Assembly (NCBI GenBank): GCA_947467345.1
Contig: CANIHD010000008.1
Location: 62,001-126,000, forward strand
From: Alphaproteobacteria bacterium
GTDB taxonomy: Bacteria > Pseudomonadota > Alphaproteobacteria > Micropepsales > Micropepsaceae
Direction of reading: 5' to 3'
DNA: 64,000 bases
Position numbers and translations under genes: made by a program
Part shown: positions 1 to 7,607 of the stretch, one piece after another
How the letters are laid out: every line of letters begins with the position of its first letter
Position numbering within the stretch: the first letter of the stretch is position 1
The notes under the pieces: generated by a model
What the model was told of the DNA's origin: nothing
The model's input: only the letters and a program-made list of their open reading frames with translations
The model's database searches: none

Positions 1-785
1 GCGCTCTCCAGTGCTTGATGCAAGAGAACGCTATGCGCGTAAGGAACCTCGTCATCTTCATCGCCATGGATGGAGATGACCGGCGGAATACCGGCCCGCA
101 CATAATGGAGCGGGGAAATGCGCTTCGCGATGTCCTCGCGATCCGGTGCTTCCCCGAGCCACGCGGTAGCGAAAAACCGTGTATTGGCCCCATGCAGTAG
201 ATCGTTCACATCCGCGATGCCGTACCAATTGATGATAGCCGCGACCATTGCGTCTTTTGGTTCGGGGCAAGAAGAAGCGAGCTTCGCCTCTGCCGGAAGC
301 ATGGCGGCGGTGAGGGCCAAATGCGCGCCCGCGGACTGGCCCATCAGAACCACCCGGTTGGGGTCGATCCTGTAAGCGCTCGCATTGCGATGGACCCAGC
401 GCAGTGCGCAAATCGCGTCCTCAACAGAAGCGGGCGCCAAGGCGACGTCCCCCAGCCTGTATTCCACGTTCACGACATTCCAGCCCATTTCGAGGAATGG
501 GCGAAATTGCAGCGACTCGGCCTCCTTGCTTCCACCGATCCAGCCGCCGCCATGAAAATAAACCAGCGTCGCGTTTGGCGTTGTTGCGTCGCGCTTGCTA
601 TAGACATCGAGTTTCACTGCGTGACCATCGACCGTTCGATAGGTGACATCCCGCGAGATTTGGAATTCGTCGTAAATCGGCATTGCGTGGTTCGCCAATT
701 GGATAAGCACCAGCACCACCATGGCATAGACCATAGCGGCGGCGATGTTGTGCCAACACTTCAATTTTGTGATGTGTGCGACCAT
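1..785 (-). CDS. alpha/beta hydrolase (BD-FAE / carboxylesterase type), 3' end outside window
   Basis: Reading the minus strand from ATG at 785 gives an open frame that runs off the left edge. A hydrophobic N-terminal segment (about residues 12-30) suggests a signal anchor or uncleaved signal. It is followed by the oxyanion-hole motif HGGGWIGG, the nucleophile elbow GQSAGAH (catalytic Ser) and HGDEDEVP, which carries the acidic residue of the triad. The catalytic His would lie beyond the window. This order is that of the esterase/lipase-like alpha/beta hydrolases; the substrate cannot be told. The upstream in-frame stop and the lack of other start codons make 785 the likely start, although the ribosome-binding site is weak. 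It stands alone on the minus strand. Confidence 0.85.
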   Translation of the reverse strand, partial: MVAHITKLKCWHNIAAAMVYAMVVLVLIQLANHAMPIYDEFQISRDVTYRTVDGHAVKLDVYSKRDATTPNATLVYFHGGGWIGGSKEAESLQFRPFLEMGWNVVNVEYRLGDVALAPASVEDAICALRWVHRNASAYRIDPNRVVLMGQSAGAHLALTAAMLPAEAKLASSCPEPKDAMVAAIINWYGIADVNDLLHGANTRFFATAWLGEAPDREDIAKRISPLHYVRAGIPPVISIHGDEDDEVPYAHSVLLHQALES

Positions 786-866
786 CGCTCCGGTTCCAGA
801 AGAAACGGTAGCAACGCATGATGAAGGCGATGTTGACGGAGACTGTTAAATTCGCGGTCGCGGGTC

Positions 867-944
867 CTAGAGGACGCCTACGACAATGGCTCCAAGGAAC
901 ATGAAGACCACGCTTACTGTGAGAAGCTGCAACTCCCGAACCAT
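867..944 (-). CDS. tiny single-pass membrane protein (25 aa), unknown function
   Basis: A 25-codon frame on the minus strand starts MVRELQLL and ends GAIVVGVL before TAG. A good Shine-Dalgarno sequence (AGAGGT at 951-956 on the minus strand) sits six bases before the ATG. Apart from the first few residues the product is hydrophobic and could form one transmembrane helix. It fills most of an otherwise empty 355-base gap between the hydrolase and the short-chain dehydrogenase. I infer a real small protein from the ribosome-binding site and the membrane-helix composition. I do not recognise a named family. The remainder of the gap (945-1140) shows no gene to me. Confidence 0.55.
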   Translation of the reverse strand: MVRELQLLTVSVVFMFLGAIVVGVL

Positions 945-1140
945 CGGAACACCTCTAGCTTCTTGGCAGTCCTAATCTACGCTTACCGGGACGGGCCGCC
1001 AAAAGGATTCATCGCTGCGATGCACTCGACACGAGCGCCACCAAAAGGTAATTCCCCAATGATTTGAAAGTTCCACACGTTGCGGCCGCAATCATGCATC
1101 CGGAGGGCCGAAAATTATCACGGTAAATTAGGCGTCAATT

Positions 1141-1827
1141 TCACCAGAGGACATCTTTATTCTCGTAATCGAGGTAGCGCCCGTTATCGGCGGTGGTGAG
1201 ATTTGCGATCACTTTGCGCATCGCACCGATGGAAAATTCCGGCGTCAGTCGCGCTTCCGGATTCATGTCAGTTTGCACCGGACCCGGCGCGATCATCACC
1301 ACGATGAAATTATCGTTCTTCCACGCGACCGACAATCCATACATCGAAGAGTTCAATGCGGCTTTCGACGCGCAATAGGCGATCCCGTCGCCGCGATGGC
1401 GCAAATGCGATCCGCGTCCGCTGCTGATGTTGAGAATGATGCGCCGCGTACCGCGCTCCAGATGAGGGCGAAAGTTTTCTGCCATGCGGAAGGGCGCAAT
1501 CACATTGGTGCGCATTACTTTTTCCCAGAGCGCGCTGTTCGCCGGTTCGAAGACGTGCAGATCGCCTTTGATCCCCGCGTTATTGATCAGGATGTCGATC
1601 GCCTCGCCGGACAATTCGCGCGCGAGCGCGGCGATAGAGGCATCGTCGGTCACTTCCAGACTGTGGAGCGTGATTTTGCCGCCAGACGGTGCCGCGAGCG
1701 CCTTCAACGCATCGGCTTTGGCGGGGTTGCGGCAGGCGGCGAAGATGCGTGCGCCTTCGGCTGCATATTGGCGCACAAATTCATACCCGATGCCGCGATT
1801 GGCTCCGGTCACAAGCACAGATGTCAT
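1141..1827 (-). CDS. short-chain dehydrogenase/reductase
   Basis: A 228-residue classical SDR if translation starts at the ATG at 1827, which directly precedes the Rossmann strand (TSVLVTGANRGIG, the TGxxxGxG nucleotide-binding motif). Further motifs are NNAG after the fourth strand and the catalytic YxxxK (YCASK) preceded by a Ser-containing strand (ISSGRG). A frame upstream to 1869 would add 14 residues that do not look like SDR sequence, so I rejected the longer start. Members of this subgroup (C-factor-like) are NAD(P)-dependent oxidoreductases of unknown substrate. It is divergent from the EamA transporter gene, 88 bases away. Confidence 0.88.
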   Translation of the reverse strand: MTSVLVTGANRGIGYEFVRQYAAEGARIFAACRNPAKADALKALAAPSGGKITLHSLEVTDDASIAALARELSGEAIDILINNAGIKGDLHVFEPANSALWEKVMRTNVIAPFRMAENFRPHLERGTRRIILNISSGRGSHLRHRGDGIAYCASKAALNSSMYGLSVAWKNDNFIVVMIAPGPVQTDMNPEARLTPEFSIGAMRKVIANLTTADNGRYLDYENKDVLW

Positions 1828-1915
1828 GGCGAAGAGTCGTCCTGGAAATCCCTTGCCAGCTTGACCCAAGGATCGCGCTTCTGTCTATCTGCCCTTGGCT
1901 CTTTAGACCCGACCT

Positions 1916-2794
1916 ATGAAGACCTCCCACCTTTTCATTGCCGCGCTGCTATGCGTTGCCTGGGGCGTAAATGCGGCTGCCGCCAAAGTTGGCGTCACCT
2001 ATGCGCCGCCGATTTTCTTCACGGCGATGCGGTTCTTAATCGTGCTTGTGCTGCTGTTGCCGTGGTTGCGCGTCGCGCCGGTCGCTGGGCAGTGGCGCAT
2101 ACTTCTACCCGGCGTGTTCTTCCTCGGGGCTTTGCATTTCTCGCTGATTTTTACCGGCGCGAAAATGTCGAGCGCCACCGCCATGGCCATCGTCAATCAG
2201 CTCTGGATTCCCATCGCGGCACTGATGGCGCTGTTCTGGCTGGGCGAGCAGGTGCCGGTGGCACGTTGGATCGGCATCGCCATCGCGTTTCTTGGCGTCG
2301 TCGTGTTCAGCCTGGACTCGACCGCTTCCGCGCATTGGAGCGGCATTCTCATTCTGGTCATTGACGCTGTTTCCATGGCGCTCGGCACGGTGCTGTTGCG
2401 AAGGCTCGCGCCTATCCCACCTCTCGTTATGCAAGCCTGGATGGCGGCTATCGGATTTCCGCTATTGGCACTTGCCAGTTTTCTCATTGAGGATGGGCAA
2501 TTCGCGGCGCTGCGCGTAGCGCCGTCACAGGAATGGATCACGCTCGCCTATACGGTGATCGGCGGCAGCTTGATCGGCCATACGTTCTACTATTTTCTGT
2601 TGCAGCGTTATGATGTGTCGTTGGTGTCGTCGATGCTTCTTGTTGCGCCTTTGATCGGCGTGTTGTCAGGAATTCTTATTTTGGGCGAACCGTTCACAGC
2701 GGAGATCGGTATCGGCACGGCGTTGACTCTAGGCGGTGTCGCCATCGTCTTGTTGCCCAATCCGCGGGCGCTGATTTCGGGCTGGAAAAGATGA
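1916..2794 (+). CDS. EamA/DMT-superfamily membrane transporter
   Basis: This 292-residue protein is almost wholly hydrophobic, with about ten predicted transmembrane helices arranged as two EamA repeats (roughly residues 5-135 and 145-285). The N-terminus contains the typical WGVNAAAAKVG stretch, and the second repeat ends with an LGEPFTAEIGIG motif characteristic of the family. Known members export amino acids or other metabolites; the substrate cannot be predicted here. Its last four bases overlap the start of the amidase gene (ATGA), so the two are probably cotranscribed. No clear ribosome-binding site is seen before the ATG. Confidence 0.9.
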   Translation: MKTSHLFIAALLCVAWGVNAAAAKVGVTYAPPIFFTAMRFLIVLVLLLPWLRVAPVAGQWRILLPGVFFLGALHFSLIFTGAKMSSATAMAIVNQLWIPIAALMALFWLGEQVPVARWIGIAIAFLGVVVFSLDSTASAHWSGILILVIDAVSMALGTVLLRRLAPIPPLVMQAWMAAIGFPLLALASFLIEDGQFAALRVAPSQEWITLAYTVIGGSLIGHTFYYFLLQRYDVSLVSSMLLVAPLIGVLSGILILGEPFTAEIGIGTALTLGGVAIVLLPNPRALISGWKR

Positions 2795-3483
2795 TTTCTC
2801 GCGTCTCTTGCCCGTCGCCGAATTTCAACGAGCGCGCCAAAGACGGGCCCATCGACATTTTGTTGATGCACTACACGGGCATGGAATCGGGGGCCGCTGC
2901 GGTGCAACGCCTATGCGATCCGGAATCGCGCGTGAGCGCGCATTACACCGTGGATGAAGACGGCACCATCTATCAGCATCTACCCGAGGACGCCCGTGGC
3001 TTTCATGCCGGCGTTTCCTATTGGGCCGGCGCTACCGACATCAACAGCCGTTCCATCGGCATCGAAATCGTCAATCCGGGCCACGAATTCGGCTATCGCT
3101 CATTTCCGCAAGCGCAGATCGCGGCGGTCATCGCGCTGTCGCTGGATATTTTCACGCGACACTCCATTCCGCCGGAACGTGTGATCGGACATTCCGATGT
3201 CGCGCCCGCGCGCAAACAAGATCCCGGCGAGCTCTTTCCCTGGCGGGACTTGGCGGAAGCGGGTGTCGGGCTGTGGCCGGGCCCGCACCCCCGCAAACTC
3301 CACGGCGATTTCGAAGCGGGCTTGCGCCGTTACGGCTATGGCATTCGCCCCGATGCCGATGTCTCGTTAGAGCTGGCGACCATCGCGTTTCAACGCCATT
3401 TCCGCCCCGCGCGTCTCGACGGCGTGGCTGACGCGGAATGTGAGCGCATCCTCGCCGGCCTTCTCGCCACACTCGACCCGTAA
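2791..3483 (+). CDS. N-acetylmuramoyl-L-alanine amidase, AmiD-like
   Basis: The 230-residue product has an Amidase_2 domain. The first zinc ligand lies in LLMHYTG (His27), a second His follows in VSAHYTVDEDG, and the third ligand region is GHSDVAPARKQDPG. The last ~60 residues (RRYGYGIRPDADV onward) resemble a peptidoglycan-binding domain. Such enzymes cleave the bond between MurNAc and L-Ala and act on wall fragments or anhydro-muropeptides. No signal peptide is visible, which fits a cytoplasmic recycling role (AmpD-like), although the domain order is that of AmiD. The start overlaps the transporter stop by four bases. The rnpB promoter lies at its 3' end. Confidence 0.88.
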   Translation: MISRVSCPSPNFNERAKDGPIDILLMHYTGMESGAAAVQRLCDPESRVSAHYTVDEDGTIYQHLPEDARGFHAGVSYWAGATDINSRSIGIEIVNPGHEFGYRSFPQAQIAAVIALSLDIFTRHSIPPERVIGHSDVAPARKQDPGELFPWRDLAEAGVGLWPGPHPRKLHGDFEAGLRRYGYGIRPDADVSLELATIAFQRHFRPARLDGVADAECERILAGLLATLDP

Positions 3484-3501
3484 ATCTCTTCGGCCTATAG
3501 A
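3473..3501 (+). promoter_or_regulatory. probable rnpB promoter
   Basis: TCGACC at 3473-3478 and TATAGA at 3496-3501 are separated by exactly 17 bases, and the -10 ends seven bases before the 5' end of the RNase P RNA. The -35 lies inside the last codons of the amidase gene. The placement is strong; promoter activity itself is inferred. Confidence 0.6.
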
Positions 3502-3508
3502 ACTTACG

Positions 3509-3872
3509 CGTCAGATGGTCGGATGGCCGCGGGGCGAAAGCCTCGAGGAAAGTCCGGGCTCCACGGAAACACGGTGCCGGATAACGTCCGGCGGGGGAAA
3601 CCCCAGGGAAAGCGCAACAGAAAACAAACCGCCGACGGGCCGAAAGGTCCGGGTAAGGGTGAAAAGGTGCGGTAAGAGCGCACCGCGTCTTCGGTAACGA
3701 GGACGGCACGGCAAGCCCCACCGGGAGCAAGACCAAATAGGGACGGTAGATGGCTCGTTTCCGAGTCACCGTCCGGGTAGGTCGCGCGAGGCGTCCGGCA
3801 ACGGGCGTCCCAGAGGAATGGCCATCCCTTCAGCAATGAAGGACAGAACCCGGCTTACAGACCGTCTGACGC
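3509..3872 (+). ncRNA. rnpB: RNase P RNA (bacterial class A)
   Basis: The catalytic RNA of RNase P, which removes 5' leaders from tRNA precursors. The sequence holds the universally conserved 5' block GAGGAAAGTCCGGGCTCC and the 3' block with GGACAGAACCCGGCTTACA. The ends CGTCAGATGGTC and GACCGTCTGACG are complementary and form the P1 helix, which sets the boundaries. The length of about 364 bases is usual for an alphaproteobacterial rnpB. A short T-rich stretch (GCATTTTTCT) follows and may be the terminator. The small open frames across this region are not genes. Confidence 0.97.
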
Positions 3873-3911
3873 ATTTTTCTGATTCGTTTTTGCACCTGCG
3901 AGATGCGCCCG

Positions 3912-3937
3912 TTAAGCGGGCGTTAACCTGTGTTAAC
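3912..3937. promoter_or_regulatory. CtrA-like box upstream of the division cluster
   Basis: TTAA at 3912 and TTAA at 3923 are spaced by seven bases, matching the full CtrA recognition pattern TTAA-N7-TTAA(C). A third TTAAC begins at 3933. Three GANTC (CcrM methylation) sites flank the box at 3881, 3971 and 3979. CtrA and CcrM are cell-cycle regulators of Alphaproteobacteria. Binding and the direction of regulation are inferred. The box lies about 250 bases before the mraZ start. Confidence 0.5.
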
Positions 3938-4042
3938 GTAAAATTGCAGTGTTGGCATTTCGTTCACGTTGAATCGGCGATTCCAGGGCTCTGTCGCTAG
4001 ATGTAGTGGGACTCACAAGCGCATATTTTTCCTGGGTTTTTG

Positions 4043-4083
4043 TTGACCCGCCAGACTTTCCCATGGTATCCCATCTCATCCCA
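4043..4083. promoter_or_regulatory. mraZ promoter with three MraZ-type operator repeats
   Basis: Three perfect TCCCA repeats (TGGGA on the other strand) start at 4059, 4069 and 4079, a strict 10-base period. MraZ of E. coli binds TGGGN repeats separated by five bases, so these are the expected autoregulatory operator. A -35-like TTGACC at 4043 places a weak -10 (TATCCC near 4067) inside the repeats, so bound MraZ would occlude it. Further single TGGG motifs lie upstream at 4007 and 4033. Confidence 0.65.
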
Positions 4084-4165
4084 AACAGGGCTGCTTCGGG
4101 CAGGCGGCGATGGTCGTGCCCGGCGGAGCGGGGCGAAACCTGTTGGGCGGGGAATACAAGCCAAA

Positions 4166-4612
4166 GTGCCGCATTTCGTCTCCTCGACGAACAGCAAGCT
4201 GGACGCCAAAGGTCGCGTCAGCATCCCCGCGCCCTTCCGTCAAATTCTCGCGCTGCAAAATACCCAGGGTGTCTACATCCTGCCGTCCTTCGTTAGCTCG
4301 GCTTTGGAGGGTTTTGGCGAGGACCTGATTACCGAGTTCGCGCAGCGTCTGACCAATCTCGATCCATTTTTCAGTGCCGATCACGACATGCGCGCGCAGG
4401 TCGTTCTCGCCGCTGCCAAATTATTGGGCATGGACGATGAGGGCCGTGTGCGGTTGCCGGATGAATTCATCGCGCATGCCGGCATCTCCGACCGCGTGAC
4501 CTTTGTCGGCATGGGCCGCAAGTTCCAAATCTGGAACCCGGAAACATTCGCCCCTCTCGCAGCTGAGCGCGCTGCGCTTGCGCGTGCCTCCTATGCCGGA
4601 GGCGCGTCATGA
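4166..4612 (+). CDS. mraZ: MraZ, transcriptional regulator of the dcw cluster
   Basis: MraZ is a SpoVT/AbrB-fold DNA-binding protein that forms rings and represses its own cluster. The protein contains the two family repeats, each with a DxxGR...P signature: LDAKGRVSIPAPFR near the N-terminus and MDDEGRVRLPDEF in the middle. I place the start at GTG 4166, which yields 148 residues, the usual family length. An upstream in-frame ATG at 4040 would add over 40 non-conserved residues lying in the operator region. The stop overlaps the rsmH start (ATGA). It is the first gene of the 18-kb cluster. Confidence 0.9.
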   Translation: MPHFVSSTNSKLDAKGRVSIPAPFRQILALQNTQGVYILPSFVSSALEGFGEDLITEFAQRLTNLDPFFSADHDMRAQVVLAAAKLLGMDDEGRVRLPDEFIAHAGISDRVTFVGMGRKFQIWNPETFAPLAAERAALARASYAGGAS

Positions 4613-5547
4613 GCAGCCATGCCCCGGTGATGATGAGTGAAGTTGTTGAAGTGATCGAGCCGCGCGCCGACGCGATCATCATCGACGGCACATTCGGCGG
4701 CGGCGGTTATACGCGCGCATTGCTGAACGCAGCGCCGTGCAAAGTTTACGGCATCGACCGCGATCCGGATGCGATTGTGCGCGGACGCCAAATGTCCACG
4801 GAATTTCCGAACCGCCTAACAATTCTCGAAGGCAATTTCTCGGATATGGAAATGCTGGTTGGCGAACAAGCCGACGGCATCGCGCTCGATCTTGGTGTTT
4901 CATCGTTCCAATTCGATGAGGCCGACCGCGGTTTTTCGTTCCGTGAAGACGGACCGCTGGATATGCGCATGGGCAAAAGCGGTCCCAGCGCTGCCGATGT
5001 GGTCAACAGCGAAGAAGAAGCCGAGCTCGCCGATATTTTGTGGCGCTATGGCGAAGAGAAGAAATCGCGTTCAATTGCTCGCGCCATTGTCGCGGCACGG
5101 CCGATCTCGCGCACCCGCGCGCTGGCCGAGCTTGTCGAGCGCGTTCTCGGCCCTGCCGCGCGCCGCCTCCCCATCCATCCGGCCACGCGAACCTTTCAAG
5201 CCTTGCGCATTCATGTGAACGACGAATTGGGTGAACTCGAGCGCGGGCTGGAAGCTGCCGAGCGCACGCTGAAGCCAATGGGCCGTCTTGCGGTCGTGTC
5301 GTTTCATTCGCTCGAAGACCGCATTGTGAAGCGTTTTCTGAATGAGCGTGGCGGCCGCCAATCGCATGGTTCACGTCATATGCCGGCTGCGGCGACACCG
5401 CGTGCGCCGACTTGGCGCTTGATCGGAACAAGTCCGCGGCAACCGAGTGCCGAAGAAATTCATTTCAACCCGCGCGCGCGTTCGGCGCGATTGCGCGCGG
5501 CCGAACGTACCAGCGCTCCGTCTTGGAACCCTTTGCAAACCGCTTGA
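4609..5547 (+). CDS. rsmH: 16S rRNA (cytosine1402-N4)-methyltransferase
   Basis: RsmH (MraW) uses S-adenosylmethionine to methylate N4 of C1402 in the decoding centre of 16S rRNA. The 312-residue protein starts with SSHAPVMMSEVVE, close to the family N-terminus, followed by the SAM-binding loop GTFGGGGYTRALL and the signature DLGVSSFQFDEADRGFSF. Later come HPATRTFQALRI and VVSFHSLEDRIVKRF, all typical. The length is normal. The start overlaps mraZ by four bases, implying translational coupling. Confidence 0.97.
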   Translation: MSSHAPVMMSEVVEVIEPRADAIIIDGTFGGGGYTRALLNAAPCKVYGIDRDPDAIVRGRQMSTEFPNRLTILEGNFSDMEMLVGEQADGIALDLGVSSFQFDEADRGFSFREDGPLDMRMGKSGPSAADVVNSEEEAELADILWRYGEEKKSRSIARAIVAARPISRTRALAELVERVLGPAARRLPIHPATRTFQALRIHVNDELGELERGLEAAERTLKPMGRLAVVSFHSLEDRIVKRFLNERGGRQSHGSRHMPAAATPRAPTWRLIGTSPRQPSAEEIHFNPRARSARLRAAERTSAPSWNPLQTA

Positions 5548-5561
5548 AGAGAGTGACGCCC

Positions 5562-5930
5562 ATGCTGCGCATTTTGAATGTTGCGTTCGTCGCCATTACA
5601 GCGACTTTGTGTGTCGGGCTTTATCGCGTCGCCGAGGAGGCGCGCGTTACACAAGAAGAATTACGCACGACTCTCGCGGCGGTTGCACAGGAAAATGACG
5701 ATCTCGTCGTTTTGGGTGCGGAATGGGCACGGTTGACGCAACCGGCGCGTATTCAAGCTCTGGCATCGCGCCATTTGAAACTGGCCGACGATCCGAGCCT
5801 GCAGCTTTCCTCGGTGACGTCGCTGCCTAGCCGTTCAATGCCAGTTGTACCGGACAACGCCATCCGCGCGGCGAAAGCCGTGCAGCCCGCGCCGATGCAG
5901 CAGGCGCATATCGGCTATCCGGGGACGTAA
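5562..5930 (+). CDS. ftsL: cell division protein FtsL
   Basis: A 122-residue bitopic membrane protein: a short cytoplasmic start, one transmembrane helix (about residues 3-22), then a heptad-like coiled-coil segment (EEARVTQEELRTTLAAVAQEN) and the WARLTQPARIQALA motif seen in alphaproteobacterial FtsL. FtsL pairs with FtsB and FtsQ in the divisome and helps activate FtsWI. I chose the ATG at 5562, with GAAGAGAG about eight bases upstream. A frame extending back to 5412 lies inside rsmH and is not conserved-looking. Position between rsmH and ftsI supports the call. Confidence 0.9.
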   Translation: MLRILNVAFVAITATLCVGLYRVAEEARVTQEELRTTLAAVAQENDDLVVLGAEWARLTQPARIQALASRHLKLADDPSLQLSSVTSLPSRSMPVVPDNAIRAAKAVQPAPMQQAHIGYPGT

Positions 5931-5934
5931 TGCG

Positions 5935-7548
5935 ATGGCCGCTCCTCAACCCGCCGTAGTCGTCAAACGCAGAATCATCGTGGCGGCGCTTGCCAGCGCC
6001 GTCGCGTTTTCTGTGATTGGTGCGCGCTTGGTCGAGGTGATGGTGCTGAATGGTACCGGCCGGCCCGCGGCGGTGGCTGCCCTGCCGGGCAAGCCCACGC
6101 GCGGCGATCTGGTCGACCGCAACGGCGTGCTCATCGCGCGCGATCTCCCGGTCAGCGATCTCTACGCGTCGCCGTCCGTGTTCGCGGATCCGGCGGAAGC
6201 GGCCGCGCGATTGGCGGAAGCCACCGGCGCCAGCAAAGCCCGCCTGCAAAAAGCCTTTGTCCCCAAGAAGGGCTATGTGCTGGTCCAACGTGCTTTGACG
6301 CCCGATGAGCGCGATCACGTCATGAGCCTCGGCCTTCCGGGTCTGAATTTTGAGAAGGGCCTGAAGCGCTATTATCCCAGCGGGCGTGCCGTGGCGCACG
6401 CAGTCGGCCAAGTTGATGCCGACGCGCATGGCGTGTCGGGCCTCGAGCTTGGGCTCGACAAATCGGTACGCGGCTCGCACGAGCCCACGCAACTCTCCTT
6501 CGATATGCGGGTGCAATATGCGCTGCAGCGCGAGATCGCGGATACGGCGCGCAAGTTCCACGCCATCGCCGCAGCCGGTCTAGTGATGAATGTGCACACC
6601 GGCGAAGTTTTGGCGCTGACATCCTTGCCTGATTACGAGCCGAATTTGCGCACGCTAGGCGAGGGCGATTCCATTCGAAATCGCATCACGCAGGATGTTT
6701 ACGAACTCGGTTCGATCTTCAAAGTGTTCGCCTTCACGGAAGCATTGGAAGAGGGTACCGTTCGTCTCGACGAGATGATCGATATCGGCAAGCCTTTGCG
6801 TATCGGCCGTTTCTCCATCGGCGATTATGACGATCACGGCCATTCCATTACCGCCGCCATGGTGTTCGCCGATTCCTCGAATATCGGCACCGCGCAGATC
6901 GGCCTTCGTTCAGGCGCCGAAAAGCAGAAAGCGTTTTTAGAGAAGCTCGGACTTCTCACGCCAATCAAAACCGAAGTTCCGGAGATCGCCGCGCCGCTAT
7001 ATCCGCGCCGTTGGTCCATAACGGAAACGGCAACGGTCTCGTTCGGTCACGGCATTAGCGTAAATCCACTTGCCTTCGCCGCCGCCGCCGCAAGCGTTGT
7101 GAATGGCGGTACCAAGGTGACGCCGACATTTTTGAAAAACGCCACCGTGCAGCACGGCGAGCGCGTCATCTCGGAAGAGACGAGCATCGCGATGCGGCAA
7201 TTGATGCGCCTGGTGGTGACCGATGGCACCGGCTCCAAAGCTGAAGTTCCCGGCTACGAGATCGGCGGAAAAACTGGAACGGCTGAAAAGCCGACCAAGC
7301 ACGGTTATTCGCGCAAACTTCAGATCACGTCTTTTGTCGGCGCATTTCCGAGTTCCGATCCGCAATTTCTGGTCTTCGCCATGTTCGACGAGCCCAAAGG
7401 CAACAAAGAGAGCTTCGGCTTTGCGACGGCGGGTTGGACGGCAGCGCCTGCAGTGGGCCGCGTTATCGCCCGGATTGCGCCGCTGCTCGGTGTACCGAGA
7501 AACGAACATTTTCAGGAAGTCAGCACGATTGCCGCGGATGTGCCCTGA
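5935..7548 (+). CDS. ftsI: penicillin-binding protein 3, septal transpeptidase FtsI
   Basis: FtsI cross-links septal peptidoglycan. The 537-residue protein has an N-terminal membrane anchor (about residues 12-35), a class B PBP dimerisation domain beginning RGDLVDRNGVLIARD, and a C-terminal transpeptidase. Active-site motifs are SIFK (Ser260), SSN (314-316) and KTGTAEK (Lys446). The start at 5935 lies four bases after the ftsL stop; the upstream in-frame extension overlaps ftsL and was rejected. It belongs to the division operon and is membrane bound with a periplasmic catalytic domain. Confidence 0.95.
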   Translation: MAAPQPAVVVKRRIIVAALASAVAFSVIGARLVEVMVLNGTGRPAAVAALPGKPTRGDLVDRNGVLIARDLPVSDLYASPSVFADPAEAAARLAEATGASKARLQKAFVPKKGYVLVQRALTPDERDHVMSLGLPGLNFEKGLKRYYPSGRAVAHAVGQVDADAHGVSGLELGLDKSVRGSHEPTQLSFDMRVQYALQREIADTARKFHAIAAAGLVMNVHTGEVLALTSLPDYEPNLRTLGEGDSIRNRITQDVYELGSIFKVFAFTEALEEGTVRLDEMIDIGKPLRIGRFSIGDYDDHGHSITAAMVFADSSNIGTAQIGLRSGAEKQKAFLEKLGLLTPIKTEVPEIAAPLYPRRWSITETATVSFGHGISVNPLAFAAAAASVVNGGTKVTPTFLKNATVQHGERVISEETSIAMRQLMRLVVTDGTGSKAEVPGYEIGGKTGTAEKPTKHGYSRKLQITSFVGAFPSSDPQFLVFAMFDEPKGNKESFGFATAGWTAAPAVGRVIARIAPLLGVPRNEHFQEVSTIAADVP

Positions 7549-7607
7549 GGTCTCCACAAAGGAAACATAAAGCGCGGCGATAATTTGGGTGTGGATTGGA
7601 ATATAGC

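Noticed and set aside
4040-4165. N-terminal extension of MraZ from ATG 4040
   Set aside because: It would translate the operator/promoter region and lacks family similarity; GTG 4166 gives the normal length.
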